Origin: an uncultured Clostridia bacterium
GTDB taxonomy: Bacteria > Bacillota_A > Clostridia > TANB77 > CAG-508
Assembly: GCA_947625985.1 (NCBI GenBank)
Contig: CANQQF010000055.1
Coordinates: 1 to 36,140 of the forward strand
Reading direction: 5' to 3'
DNA length: 36,140 nt
Made by a program: the position numbers and the translations under genes. The notes beneath the pieces are model-generated. The model had not been told where the DNA came from. It made no database searches and saw nothing but the letters and a program-made list of their open reading frames with translations. Shown in pieces: positions 15,653-25,210 of this stretch (its first letter is position 1; every line of letters begins with the position of its first letter).

Positions 15653-18600
15653 ATGAATAGTACTACAAAAAAAAGTAAATTAAATAGTAAATTGAAAATA
15701 ATTGGAAAAATTATTTTAAGTATATTATGTATTATTTGTTCTATTTTTGTAGTAAAGCAAAAGGCATACGCCGTAGATGCATATGTTGATATTGTTCTTG
15801 ACGATAATGGGAGGTTTGTTGCGCCTAATCCTACAATAAATGGTTGGTTTTATTGTATGTATTCAGGTAACTATAATCCTAATAAAGTCGAATTAAAAGG
15901 TTACGCTGAAGTATTTCATGATCATATAGAGTTTCATAATCGTTATGGAACAAAAATAGAAGGTAAAGATTCTTATTTCCCAGGGTGCAGATTTACAAAT
16001 CAGATTGCAATGATGGTTAGTATGGCGAAAGCTGGACAAGATCCTAGCAATCATTTTGGAAACAGCCGAAAAAGTAATCGTCAAAGGTGGATGTGGAGTC
16101 ATCTAGGAGGATTTGATACGATTAACTGGATGAGAGGAGAGTGTGGTATTAGTACAGGTGAATTTCCTCTCCATGATGTAGACAACAGTGGTGGTGGAAT
16201 ATATAGTACAGACGAATACAATGATTATATTCCTTATTTTAATGGATCAGGTTCAATTGAAGCACATGCTGAATTAAGCTCAGTTGGCGCTAATGTTGAA
16301 ATGAATACAGTTATAAATGGTAATACAGAATATGTTGCAATAGGACCATTAACAGTTTCAAATAGATCGGGAAATATTACAGCTGGACATATATATGATG
16401 GAAATGGCGTTGAATATGGAAATAGAGTATATGCATACAGATATAGCGAACATGACTTTGGAGTAGCAGATTTATCAGGAGTGGAGAACAATAGTGAATT
16501 TTATGTATTGCTTAATAAAACAGAGTTTTTAACAAGAGGAGGCACGACTAAATTCAGTTTAGACGTAATTGGTATAGATGGAACAGCTTTTGTTGGTACT
16601 CAAATGCCATGTAGAATTGCTTTTTGGTATGGAAACAATGGAACACAACCACTGGTAAGTTTAGCGGGGGGAACTTATGATATAAAAGTTCCAGATGAAA
16701 AACCAACAACGTATGAATGTCCAGTAACTATTCCTCCTGTACCTTCGATTAATATTAATAAATATGCCGACGATGGTAATGGATATGCTAATACAGCTAA
16801 GGGAATGTTATCAGGTGCAAGATTTACGATTAGATTAAAAAATGGTGGATATTTGACACACGGGTCTAGTTGGGATCCTATCACAGGGTCAGGAACAATA
16901 ACAGATGATTGTTATACCAATGTTACAGAGCTTACTGAAGAACAGAAAAAGCAAGATAATGAATATAAATTTATTACAATGTCAACTCAAACAAGAGGAA
17001 TAAATCTTGACAGATTAAGACCAGGAGAATATGAAGTAGAAGAAGTTGTGCCTCCACCAGCTGATGTAAATGATGGTATAGGTTATGGATTATCATTTAA
17101 TGGTGAAGGTAGTGGAAACAAAGCAACATTTACTGTTTCAGAAAACAGTATTGTTACACCAGATAGACTAGACTTTATTAATAAACCACTTGGAGGATTA
17201 GTAATTAGAAAATTTGCAGCTGATGGATTTGGAAATGCATTACCAGAAAAAGGATTATTAGCAGGTGCAGAATTTACAGTTTATAGTGAAACAGAAGGAA
17301 AATATGTTAGCGCAGAAAATGTAGGAACAGGTGTAGTTGGAACATATAAATTTAATGGTTGGACTGATAATAAAGCATTAGCAAATTTTACCACAGGTAG
17401 TGAAGAAGAAGGAATTGAAGGAAAAGGAATTGAAATAAAAATTACAGGTTTACCTCCAGGAACATATAAAGTAACAGAAGATAAACCACCTACAGGATAT
17501 GACTTATCACACAATGGTGAGAAAGGAGGAAACGTAGCAACAGCAACAATTGAAGAAAATTCATCAGAAATAATACCACTAGATTTCCATAATAAAAAAC
17601 CACCGCCACCTCCAAATTCAAACTTAAAAATATATAAGTATCAAGAAATAGTATCAATAGGCCAGGAATCTTTTGGAGAATCAGTAGGAGAAAGAATAAA
17701 TGTATTATTACCAGGAGCAGAATTTATAGTATGGTTTGAACCAGATGTATCAGATGAATATTATAAAGAGCTAGGATTAACTGAAGACCAGGTTTATAAG
17801 AAATATAATCGTAGATTGATAAAGTTAGATGAAGAAGGAAATGCACAATATACAAATTATGAAGTTACAAATTATTATGATAATGCTGATGTTAGACAAA
17901 GTGATGTGCGTTATCAAAGTTATATACCAAAAGCTAAAGATGTAGAGGGTGATGGAGAAGAAATTACAATTGATGATGAAAATTACCCTATAATAAAAGA
18001 TGAAAAAGGTTTAGGGTATGTAGAGCTTAAAAATATTTTGCCAGGAAGTTATATTATGAAAGAAATTAAAGCTCCGGATCGTCCAACAAATGGTACAGGT
18101 CAAACAGGTAAAGGTGGAGAATCGACTTCTAGAACAATTGAGCGAGGAGCAGAGCCAAAACGAAAAGGAGATGAAACATATAATGACTTTCAAATAGATG
18201 AATCTCCACCAAATGGAATTCAAGGATTAAAAGTAGGTCAAAATTATGAACATTTATTTATGGACGAAACAGCTGCTGGTATTCATATTAGAAAATATGA
18301 ATTTGACAATCAGTTAGATTATGATAATGCGTCAGAATCACAGAAAACAGCAAAAAAAGCTAGTACAAAAGTTACAATTCAATTAAAGCCAGAGCCTAAT
18401 GGAGATCCGGGCGAAGGAAGTCCAGATAGAGCTATAGTAAGAGATGATGAAAGAAATGTAAGTGATAAATATATCGGACGTTATTTAGATCCAAACTCTG
18501 ATGCATGGATAGGTGATTATAATTCAGCAGAAGGTGCATATTTCGAAGCACATAGAAAAGATGATGTTTATAAAGAAGCTGCAAATCAAGATGCAGCAGT

Positions 18601-21600
18601 AGCTGCTGGCTATGTATTTGAAATACCTGAAGGCGGAGAAGCTTTTTTAAGACATTTAATACCAGGAAGATACATAATACGAGAGGTAGATGAAAGTAAA
18701 CTACAAAGAGCTGAGGTTTATACGAAGCAGTTAAATGCTGGAGCAGATGAAACAATAGTATATGCTGATTCTGATAAGGCTAACAAAGATATTGAAACAG
18801 CACAAGAAGACGGTGTAGAAGTGTATACTAGAAAGAAAGAGTTCTACCATCCAATTGTTAGTTTATGGAATGGTGACGGATCAAAAGTAGAAATAGAGAA
18901 AGTTGACGAAGATGAAAATCCTGTAAAAGGAGCAGTAATTACATTAGCATATGTAGGAGATGGAAGTAATCCAAATGCTAAACCAGAATATGTACAAAAA
19001 AGTGGAACAGTAAAAAGAGACGATTATGGACCTAATGAAGTTAAATTTACAATACCTGAAGAAAATCCTGAAAAATCAGAAGATGGGGGAGACTCAGCAA
19101 AAATTGTCTTTAGGAACCTAAAACCAGGTAAATATCAAATAACAGAGGTCGAAGCTCCAGATGGATATTCTAAACTAGAAATTCCAAAAGAATTTGAAGT
19201 AAAAGAAAAGATGGAAGAACCAGTGGAAGTAAAACTTGAAAACAAAGAAATAAAAACACAGGAATTGCAAGTTTATAAAGTAGAAAAAGGTACAGAAAAA
19301 CAAATAAAAGATGCTACATTTACATTACAATATACACAACCAGATAATAAATATTTGAAATATAAAAATTTATATGTTCAAACAGAAAAAGGTAAAGGGG
19401 TGGCTATAGAAGAAAGATATACTTCTGAAGAAAAAGAATTTAGGACAAAAGCAGAAGAAGGTGGAGTATCATTTAATAACTTATTACCAGGTAAATATAC
19501 AGTAAAAGAAACAAATCCACCACCAGGATATAGTTTAACAGATCAAACGCCAGAACAATTATCAGCTAAAGTTATTGAGAATTCAGATAAACCAGTAAAA
19601 ATAAAAATTGAAAATGAGAAAAAAAGAGATTGCTCATTGGTAATTGAAAAAGTTGATGCAGATACAGGAATGACAATAAGAGATTTAGAGGCGGAATTTT
19701 TAATTGAATATAATGATGCCGAAGATAGGAATAGATATGTAAAAAAACCAGGTGAATATACAAGTTCGCAAACCAACGTTCGAACAGAAGGTGGTTTTAT
19801 AGAACTTAATAACTTAAAAGCAGGATCTTATACAATAACAGAGAAAAAGGCGCCAGAAGGATATGAAATAATTGAACCATCAAGCCTTCAAAAAACACTA
19901 GAAACAGGAGATAATGTAGTTGTAATAAAGAATAAGAAGAAATCAAATTCACCTTCACCTTCACCTTCACCTTCTATAACACCTACAGGAGATTTAGGAT
20001 TATGGAAATACATTAAAGGAACAACAGCAGGACTAGAGGGATTTGAATTCCAATTAATACAATATGATATAAATGATGAGTATCCATCAATATGTAGAGA
20101 TGAGGTTTCTCCAGGAACAGTTACAGAAAACAATAATTATAGAGATAAAAGAACAGATTACTGGTCATGGGTACCAGATCCACCACCTCCAGAACCAGAA
20201 CCGGAAGGAGGAACTCCAGTTAGTAAGGCTATAACTACTATAACTTCAAACAGTACAGCACTTCAAAGCGGAACACAAAAAACAGAGTATAATTGGCCAG
20301 TAATTGAACAAATAAATCCAGGTGATCGTGCAAACCATATAACATCTATGGTAGGAGTTGGGGTAAGTCCAGGAAGTATAGGTTCCACAAACAATAAAGG
20401 AATGGATATATCTTGTAATACAGATACAAAGATAGTAGCTACAGCTAAGGGAACGGTAATAAAAGCAGGATGGTATGGAGAATATGGATTTACAGTAGTA
20501 ATCGATCACGGAGAAAAATCAGATGGAGAACACTTATATAGTTTATATGGACATAATAGTAATATTTCAGTAAATATTGGAGACAAAGTAAATGAAAATG
20601 AATTAATAGCAACAGCAGGATCAACAGGAAATTCAACAGGTACACAGTGTCACTTTGAAATTAAGAGAGGAAAAAGTTTTGAAGAAGGTTATGTTGTAGA
20701 TCCAATTTCATTATTTGCAGAGGGGCAAGTAGTTGGTGTATCTGCACAACCAGAGATTATGCAGATAGCAACAGGAGGATACCATGCAGAAGATGAAAAT
20801 GGAAACACATTAGCAGGAGTATCAGAACAAGCAGTATATAATCATAATAATGAGATAAATGAAGAAAATGAGGAAATAGAAGAATGGAATAAAAAACTTG
20901 ATGAATATAATGCTAAAGTAAGAAAAGCAAAAGAAAAATATGAAGCTAGACAAAATTTATTACGCAATAATACAAAAAATGGAGTATTAAAAACAAATGA
21001 AATAGGTTATATAGATTTAACATTTTTAGGAGAAAAGAATTTAGCAGAAGAAGCTAATATAAATGAAGAATACGATTCGTCAGTAACAAGTGGTGATGAC
21101 GGACATGGAATATTCTTAATAAAAGAGATAAGTGTAGGAAACAACCCATACTTCAATGTTGATAGTAACAATCAAAAAGAAATTCATGGAAGACTAGAAG
21201 AGGATATAGTATTTGAAAACAAGAGAATGAGAGTAGATATTGAAGGATATATATGGGAAGATATACCAACCCTAGGAAAAGAAGGTACAGAACGTAGAAC
21301 AGCAGACGGAATATGGGGCTCAGGAAGAGATCATCTTCTTTACCCAGTAGTTGTAAAACTAAAAAATGGTAATATGGTATTAGGACAAGGTATAATAACT
21401 ACAGATGGATTCTATAGAATTAGAGCAGGAGGAAGTAACGGTGAATTTATAGATTATATTACGGACAAAGGAAGAGCATCAAATACTTATATAGAATTCA
21501 CATATAATGGATTAAAGTATCAAAGTTGTTATGACGCAGTTTTAGGACAAGAAAATGGTTCTAAAGCTGAGGAAAAGCCAGAAGAAAGAAGATCGTTTAA

Positions 21601-24600
21601 TGAAAGATTATCAACAATAGTTTCAAATTCAGGAGCTGCCACACAAAGCAATACAGGTACTGGAAACACAGTAATGAACTATGATTCAAGTGGAAGTTAT
21701 GAGAAAAAGATAAACTATGAAGGAAATGTATCAGGAAGATTTACAGGAGAGAGTGCAGATCCAATAGCTGACGGAAAATATACATTAGGACAAAAAATGC
21801 CAAAAGCAAGTGAAAAAGACCCACAAACTCAACAAAAAGCAGGAAATGGAGATAAAAGCACATATCCAAATAACACTTATTATATTGGAAGCGAACAACC
21901 AGGTAATAAATATCAAATCCATGCAGATACAAAAACGGCAGGATTTAGAGGATTTATAGATTATAATGTTGTAAATGATAAAATTACTGGAGTTAACTTA
22001 GGTGTATATGAAAGAGAGCAACCGGATATAAGTTTAGTAAACGATATTGAAAGGGTAAAAGTAAAAATAAATGATGAAGCATATTTATATCAATATGGTA
22101 AAAAATTGGCAAAAACGAAAGATGTATTCGATCAGACTCCAACAGCAAGATTTGGAAGTAATTTAAACCCTAAAAAATATACAAGAGAAGTATTAGCAGA
22201 AGAAATTCAAATTGATCCAAAAGATTATAGCAGTTCTAATGATCCATTTGAAGTAAAAGTTTACTATAAAACAGCAATACGAAATGATAGTACTAATTTA
22301 CTTATGCAGCCAGTAGAAGTAGTAAGTCAATATGATAGCAAATATGCGTTACCACAAGATGCAACAGCAGAAGTTGCGGCTGATATAGGACCTACTAATG
22401 TAGCTATGCCAGCGCAATGGAAAGATACATCTAGTCAGATAACAGGAAATAAATCTGCACCTGCTGGATATAAAAATGCATATAGAACTATAAATAATGT
22501 ATTGAAACCTGGAGAAGAAGTAGTATTCTACACAGAATATACAGTAAGTAGAGAGCAAGCAAAAGGATTGATTCAGGGACAGCCAACACTACAATTGTTT
22601 AATAATGTAGAAATAAATGCATATAAAACAACGTACCCAGGACAAGAAAGAAGAGGAGAAATAGGAACAGATGCCTTTGCAGGAGTTGATGTAGATTCAA
22701 TAGCAGGTAACGCTAACCCATTAAATAAAACAGCAACATTTGAAGATGATAACGATGAAGCACCGGTATTAGAATTAGTTCTAGGAGAAACTAGAGTAAT
22801 AACAGGACAAGTATTTGAAGATGCAGCTAATGCAGTAAAAGCAGGAAATAGAGAAGGAAGCGAATTAATGGCATATCTAGGAAATGGTAAAAAAGATAAT
22901 ACCGAAGGAGGAATTCCGCAAGTCACAGTAGAGTTAGTTGAACTTGATGATAATGGAAATGAGATACTAGAAAATGGAGAAACAAAAGTAAAAGTAACTA
23001 ATGGAAACCAGCATACATATGAAACATCACAAGCAAAAGTAATCACAGATGCTTACGGTAACTATAAATTTGAAGGATTTGTACCAGGAGAATATATAAT
23101 AAGATATACATGGGGGCAAGGTAAAGGAACTACAATTCCGTCAAAAGGTTCAGGAGAAAATGCAAAAGCATATGTACAGCAGTATAAGAGTACTATATTT
23201 AATAATGAAGCTAGATATCAAAGAATGACAGAAAATCCTCAAACAAATAGATGGTATTTAGATGAAAGTAATTTAATAGATAGAGGTGCTACTAACTTAC
23301 CATTATCTAGTGCTATTGATGATATGGCAGTAAGAAAGTTAATAGATAGTCAAATTGAGAATACTGGTAATGATGAAACATTTGGTGCAGATGAATATAA
23401 TGACTTGTATAAACCAGGAAGAACATATATATATCCTGGTATTGAAGATACTAACATAAATAAGAATCTTATAAAAGAAGTTTCAGCTAGAACACCTTCA
23501 TTTGATGTAGGAATTGAAGAGGTTAACGTAGATAGCGAAGATACTTCTGTAAAAACAGAAGGAAAAAATGACTATCCAAAATTCCAAATAAATAATCTTG
23601 ATTTCGGTATAACAGAACGACCAAAAATGGAAATGGATTTAGACCAAAAGATAGAGAGAGTTAAAATATCAGCGGCAAATGGAAACATAATACTAGATAC
23701 AAGTGTAGAATATGATGAAAATGGTGTTCCACATTTAAAAGGAAGTTATAATAATGCAACATATCCAAAAGAACCACAGGACGGAAGTTATCCAATTGGT
23801 GTATTCAAAACTGAACTTGACCAAGAAATAATGCAATATGCATCTTTGGAAATTACATATAAATTTATTATAGTTAATAACAGTCAATTAGACTTCGTAA
23901 TTAAAGAAGAAGGTTTAGGAAATAATGCTTATGACTTCCAATACAATGTACAAAATAATAGATATTATAAATATGGTGATTATGGAGGGGCAACAGAGCC
24001 TGAGGTTGAAATAAGACCTACAATAATTATTGATTATTTGGATAACAAGCTAAGTTATTTAAGAAATCCAGATACAAATGCACCAGAAGAAAACGACTTA
24101 TGGGAAAAGACAGATGAATCTGATGAAAGAGTAAAGAAAATATTATTTAAAAATGGAACACAAGGTAATAATTATAAAATGAACAATGAATTATATAAAG
24201 AAGGAACATATAATAGATATCCAGAACCAAACATAGAAGCAAGATTAAACTATATAAGGAGAAATTATTGGATACTTTTAAGAGATACAACACCAAATAA
24301 TATGGATAAATTAGCGAAAGAGTTAAATATTGATAATAAAGAAGAATATTTTAATGAACAATATATATCATTAAAAGCTCAAGAAAAATCAGAAGACGAT
24401 GTTAAACTTGTGGCATCAAAATATATAGCTGATACATCAGAAGGTTTAATATTCTATTCTTCAGGAGAAATAGCCCAAATGAATAGAACAGGAGGAGCAA
24501 TACCAGAAAATACAATACCAGCAAATATGGATCCAACAAATATAGGATATTATAATTCTGATGATAAAAATACGAACTTCCAAGATCAAAATAATTTTGG

Positions 24601-24793
24601 AGATGATAATACAAAATATACATTAGAAAATGATGGATCATGGGCCGGAATAATCACAATCACACCACCTACAGGAAATACTAAAGATTATAGTAAAACA
24701 ATAACAATGATTATTTCTATAATAGGATTAGGTGTTGTAGCAATAATATTAACAAGTAAAAAAATAAGAATAATAAAAATAAAGAAATGGTAA
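15653..24793 (+). CDS. B2: 3046-residue thioester-like/SpaA multidomain surface protein with an inserted M23-like domain
   Basis: The start is supported by AAAGGAAG just upstream. A signal peptide ends near AYA40. The head (~60-170) resembles a divergent thioester domain: C68 (FYCMY) and Q144 (NRQRWMW) align with B1. The post-head domain is at ~215-345. Eight SpaA/Cna_B-type domains run from ~365 to 1860, each with a strand-A Lys, a Glu of the xTExxxPxGY type and a terminal Asn (Asp in the third). Domain eight is interrupted by an M23-like domain (~1545-1690) and a charged helical, coiled-coil-like segment (~1728-1775). Two SdrD_B-like modules (from ~1861 and ~2381) and DUF11-like modules follow, as in B1, then TPPTG (3004-3008), a membrane helix and a Lys-rich tail. 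It is probably a covalently stabilised fibre with a reactive tip. The wall-hydrolase-like insert is unexpected and probably inactive. Confidence 0.87.
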   Translation: MNSTTKKSKLNSKLKIIGKIILSILCIICSIFVVKQKAYAVDAYVDIVLDDNGRFVAPNPTINGWFYCMYSGNYNPNKVELKGYAEVFHDHIEFHNRYGTKIEGKDSYFPGCRFTNQIAMMVSMAKAGQDPSNHFGNSRKSNRQRWMWSHLGGFDTINWMRGECGISTGEFPLHDVDNSGGGIYSTDEYNDYIPYFNGSGSIEAHAELSSVGANVEMNTVINGNTEYVAIGPLTVSNRSGNITAGHIYDGNGVEYGNRVYAYRYSEHDFGVADLSGVENNSEFYVLLNKTEFLTRGGTTKFSLDVIGIDGTAFVGTQMPCRIAFWYGNNGTQPLVSLAGGTYDIKVPDEKPTTYECPVTIPPVPSININKYADDGNGYANTAKGMLSGARFTIRLKNGGYLTHGSSWDPITGSGTITDDCYTNVTELTEEQKKQDNEYKFITMSTQTRGINLDRLRPGEYEVEEVVPPPADVNDGIGYGLSFNGEGSGNKATFTVSENSIVTPDRLDFINKPLGGLVIRKFAADGFGNALPEKGLLAGAEFTVYSETEGKYVSAENVGTGVVGTYKFNGWTDNKALANFTTGSEEEGIEGKGIEIKITGLPPGTYKVTEDKPPTGYDLSHNGEKGGNVATATIEENSSEIIPLDFHNKKPPPPPNSNLKIYKYQEIVSIGQESFGESVGERINVLLPGAEFIVWFEPDVSDEYYKELGLTEDQVYKKYNRRLIKLDEEGNAQYTNYEVTNYYDNADVRQSDVRYQSYIPKAKDVEGDGEEITIDDENYPIIKDEKGLGYVELKNILPGSYIMKEIKAPDRPTNGTGQTGKGGESTSRTIERGAEPKRKGDETYNDFQIDESPPNGIQGLKVGQNYEHLFMDETAAGIHIRKYEFDNQLDYDNASESQKTAKKASTKVTIQLKPEPNGDPGEGSPDRAIVRDDERNVSDKYIGRYLDPNSDAWIGDYNSAEGAYFEAHRKDDVYKEAANQDAAVAAGYVFEIPEGGEAFLRHLIPGRYIIREVDESKLQRAEVYTKQLNAGADETIVYADSDKANKDIETAQEDGVEVYTRKKEFYHPIVSLWNGDGSKVEIEKVDEDENPVKGAVITLAYVGDGSNPNAKPEYVQKSGTVKRDDYGPNEVKFTIPEENPEKSEDGGDSAKIVFRNLKPGKYQITEVEAPDGYSKLEIPKEFEVKEKMEEPVEVKLENKEIKTQELQVYKVEKGTEKQIKDATFTLQYTQPDNKYLKYKNLYVQTEKGKGVAIEERYTSEEKEFRTKAEEGGVSFNNLLPGKYTVKETNPPPGYSLTDQTPEQLSAKVIENSDKPVKIKIENEKKRDCSLVIEKVDADTGMTIRDLEAEFLIEYNDAEDRNRYVKKPGEYTSSQTNVRTEGGFIELNNLKAGSYTITEKKAPEGYEIIEPSSLQKTLETGDNVVVIKNKKKSNSPSPSPSPSITPTGDLGLWKYIKGTTAGLEGFEFQLIQYDINDEYPSICRDEVSPGTVTENNNYRDKRTDYWSWVPDPPPPEPEPEGGTPVSKAITTITSNSTALQSGTQKTEYNWPVIEQINPGDRANHITSMVGVGVSPGSIGSTNNKGMDISCNTDTKIVATAKGTVIKAGWYGEYGFTVVIDHGEKSDGEHLYSLYGHNSNISVNIGDKVNENELIATAGSTGNSTGTQCHFEIKRGKSFEEGYVVDPISLFAEGQVVGVSAQPEIMQIATGGYHAEDENGNTLAGVSEQAVYNHNNEINEENEEIEEWNKKLDEYNAKVRKAKEKYEARQNLLRNNTKNGVLKTNEIGYIDLTFLGEKNLAEEANINEEYDSSVTSGDDGHGIFLIKEISVGNNPYFNVDSNNQKEIHGRLEEDIVFENKRMRVDIEGYIWEDIPTLGKEGTERRTADGIWGSGRDHLLYPVVVKLKNGNMVLGQGIITTDGFYRIRAGGSNGEFIDYITDKGRASNTYIEFTYNGLKYQSCYDAVLGQENGSKAEEKPEERRSFNERLSTIVSNSGAATQSNTGTGNTVMNYDSSGSYEKKINYEGNVSGRFTGESADPIADGKYTLGQKMPKASEKDPQTQQKAGNGDKSTYPNNTYYIGSEQPGNKYQIHADTKTAGFRGFIDYNVVNDKITGVNLGVYEREQPDISLVNDIERVKVKINDEAYLYQYGKKLAKTKDVFDQTPTARFGSNLNPKKYTREVLAEEIQIDPKDYSSSNDPFEVKVYYKTAIRNDSTNLLMQPVEVVSQYDSKYALPQDATAEVAADIGPTNVAMPAQWKDTSSQITGNKSAPAGYKNAYRTINNVLKPGEEVVFYTEYTVSREQAKGLIQGQPTLQLFNNVEINAYKTTYPGQERRGEIGTDAFAGVDVDSIAGNANPLNKTATFEDDNDEAPVLELVLGETRVITGQVFEDAANAVKAGNREGSELMAYLGNGKKDNTEGGIPQVTVELVELDDNGNEILENGETKVKVTNGNQHTYETSQAKVITDAYGNYKFEGFVPGEYIIRYTWGQGKGTTIPSKGSGENAKAYVQQYKSTIFNNEARYQRMTENPQTNRWYLDESNLIDRGATNLPLSSAIDDMAVRKLIDSQIENTGNDETFGADEYNDLYKPGRTYIYPGIEDTNINKNLIKEVSARTPSFDVGIEEVNVDSEDTSVKTEGKNDYPKFQINNLDFGITERPKMEMDLDQKIERVKISAANGNIILDTSVEYDENGVPHLKGSYNNATYPKEPQDGSYPIGVFKTELDQEIMQYASLEITYKFIIVNNSQLDFVIKEEGLGNNAYDFQYNVQNNRYYKYGDYGGATEPEVEIRPTIIIDYLDNKLSYLRNPDTNAPEENDLWEKTDESDERVKKILFKNGTQGNNYKMNNELYKEGTYNRYPEPNIEARLNYIRRNYWILLRDTTPNNMDKLAKELNIDNKEEYFNEQYISLKAQEKSEDDVKLVASKYIADTSEGLIFYSSGEIAQMNRTGGAIPENTIPANMDPTNIGYYNSDDKNTNFQDQNNFGDDNTKYTLENDGSWAGIITITPPTGNTKDYSKTITMIISIIGLGVVAIILTSKKIRIIKIKKW
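19949..19974 (+). repeat. 6-bp microsatellite in B2 (Ser-Pro linker)
   Basis: TCACCT-type units are repeated about four times and encode SPSPSPSPS between SpaA domains seven and eight. It is short and in frame; six-base units would change length without breaking the frame. Confidence 0.7.
20288..20723 (+). other. M23 (LytM)-like domain inside B2, active site degenerate
   Basis: The fold is recognisable from NKGMDIS, GTVIKAG, VVIDHG, LYSLYGH, GDKV and TQCHFEI, in the usual M23 order. In active M23 peptidases the metal site is HxxxD plus the second His of HxH. Here the first His is Asn (N1581, with D1585 kept) and the HxH reads Q1665-C-H1667. H1634 in YGH is kept. Zn2+ binding and catalysis are therefore doubtful, and a binding or structural role is more likely, as for other degenerate LytM domains such as NlpD. 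A helical Glu/Lys-rich segment follows at about 20840-20970. Confidence 0.82.
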
Positions 24794-24851
24794 ATATTGC
24801 CTACAAAATCTTCTTATATAAAAAAGGTATTCTAAAATAGAAGCCTAAAAG

Positions 24852-24885
24852 TAAAAATCTCAGTGAAAAATCACTGAGATTTTTA
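24852..24885 (+). terminator. intrinsic terminator after B2
   Basis: TAAAAATCTCAGTGA (24852-24866) pairs perfectly with TCACTGAGATTTTTA (24871-24885) around an AAAA loop. The 3' arm ends in a T-rich tract. It closes the A2-B2 transcript. Confidence 0.9.
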
Positions 24886-25033
24886 TTTATATAGAAATCA
24901 AAATTGAAAAAAATTAAAAATTTCAAAAATTTTGCTTTTTACCTAAAAAATAAAATGGTAATTTATGAATGATAAATATAAAAGAAAACTTACGGAAAAG
25001 CAAGGTTCAAAAAAAGCACAAAATTAAAAAAAA

Positions 25034-25072
25034 TGTAACAATAATGTAAATAAATTTTAATAAAAGTTAATA
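25034..25072 (+). promoter_or_regulatory. 11-bp-periodic direct repeats upstream of A3 (possible operator)
   Basis: TGTAAC (25034), TGTAAA (25045), TTTAAT (25056) and TTAATA (25067) start exactly 11 bases apart. The first two units and the bases between them are identical to those before A2, at nearly the same distance from the promoter. Confidence 0.4.
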
Positions 25073-25081
25073 AAAAAACCT

Positions 25082-25108
25082 AAAACGACCTTCCCTAAGA
25101 ACAAAAAA
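25082..25108 (+). promoter_or_regulatory. 27-bp element shared with the A2 upstream region
   Basis: Identical to 10395-10421 and 58 bases before the -35. The sequence on both sides is less well conserved than the element itself, which suggests a protein-binding site. Confidence 0.4.
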
Positions 25109-25139
25109 CGGCTATAAAAAAAAATGCAAAAATTCTCTA

Positions 25140-25168
25140 TTGATTTAGAAAAAAAAAGAAAGTAATAT
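25140..25168 (+). promoter_or_regulatory. promoter of the A3-B3 operon with an A9 tract in its spacer
   Basis: TTGATT (25140-25145), a 17-base spacer and TAATAT (25163-25168), with nine consecutive A at 25149-25157. The hexamers and spacer are identical to those of the A2 promoter. Confidence 0.7.
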
Positions 25169-25210
25169 ATTATTAAGTTAATTTTTGTAAGAAGAATGAG
25201 AGGGATTACT

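Larger units (their letters stand above)
24794..25210. other. intergenic region between B2 and A3
   Basis: This region holds the B2 terminator (24852-24885), CTTACGGAAAA near 24989, four 11-bp-periodic repeats (25034-25072), the 27-bp element (25082-25108), the A3 promoter (25140-25168) and the A3 ribosome binding site AGAGGG (25199-25204). The order and spacing match the region before A2. No gene was seen. Confidence 0.75.
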
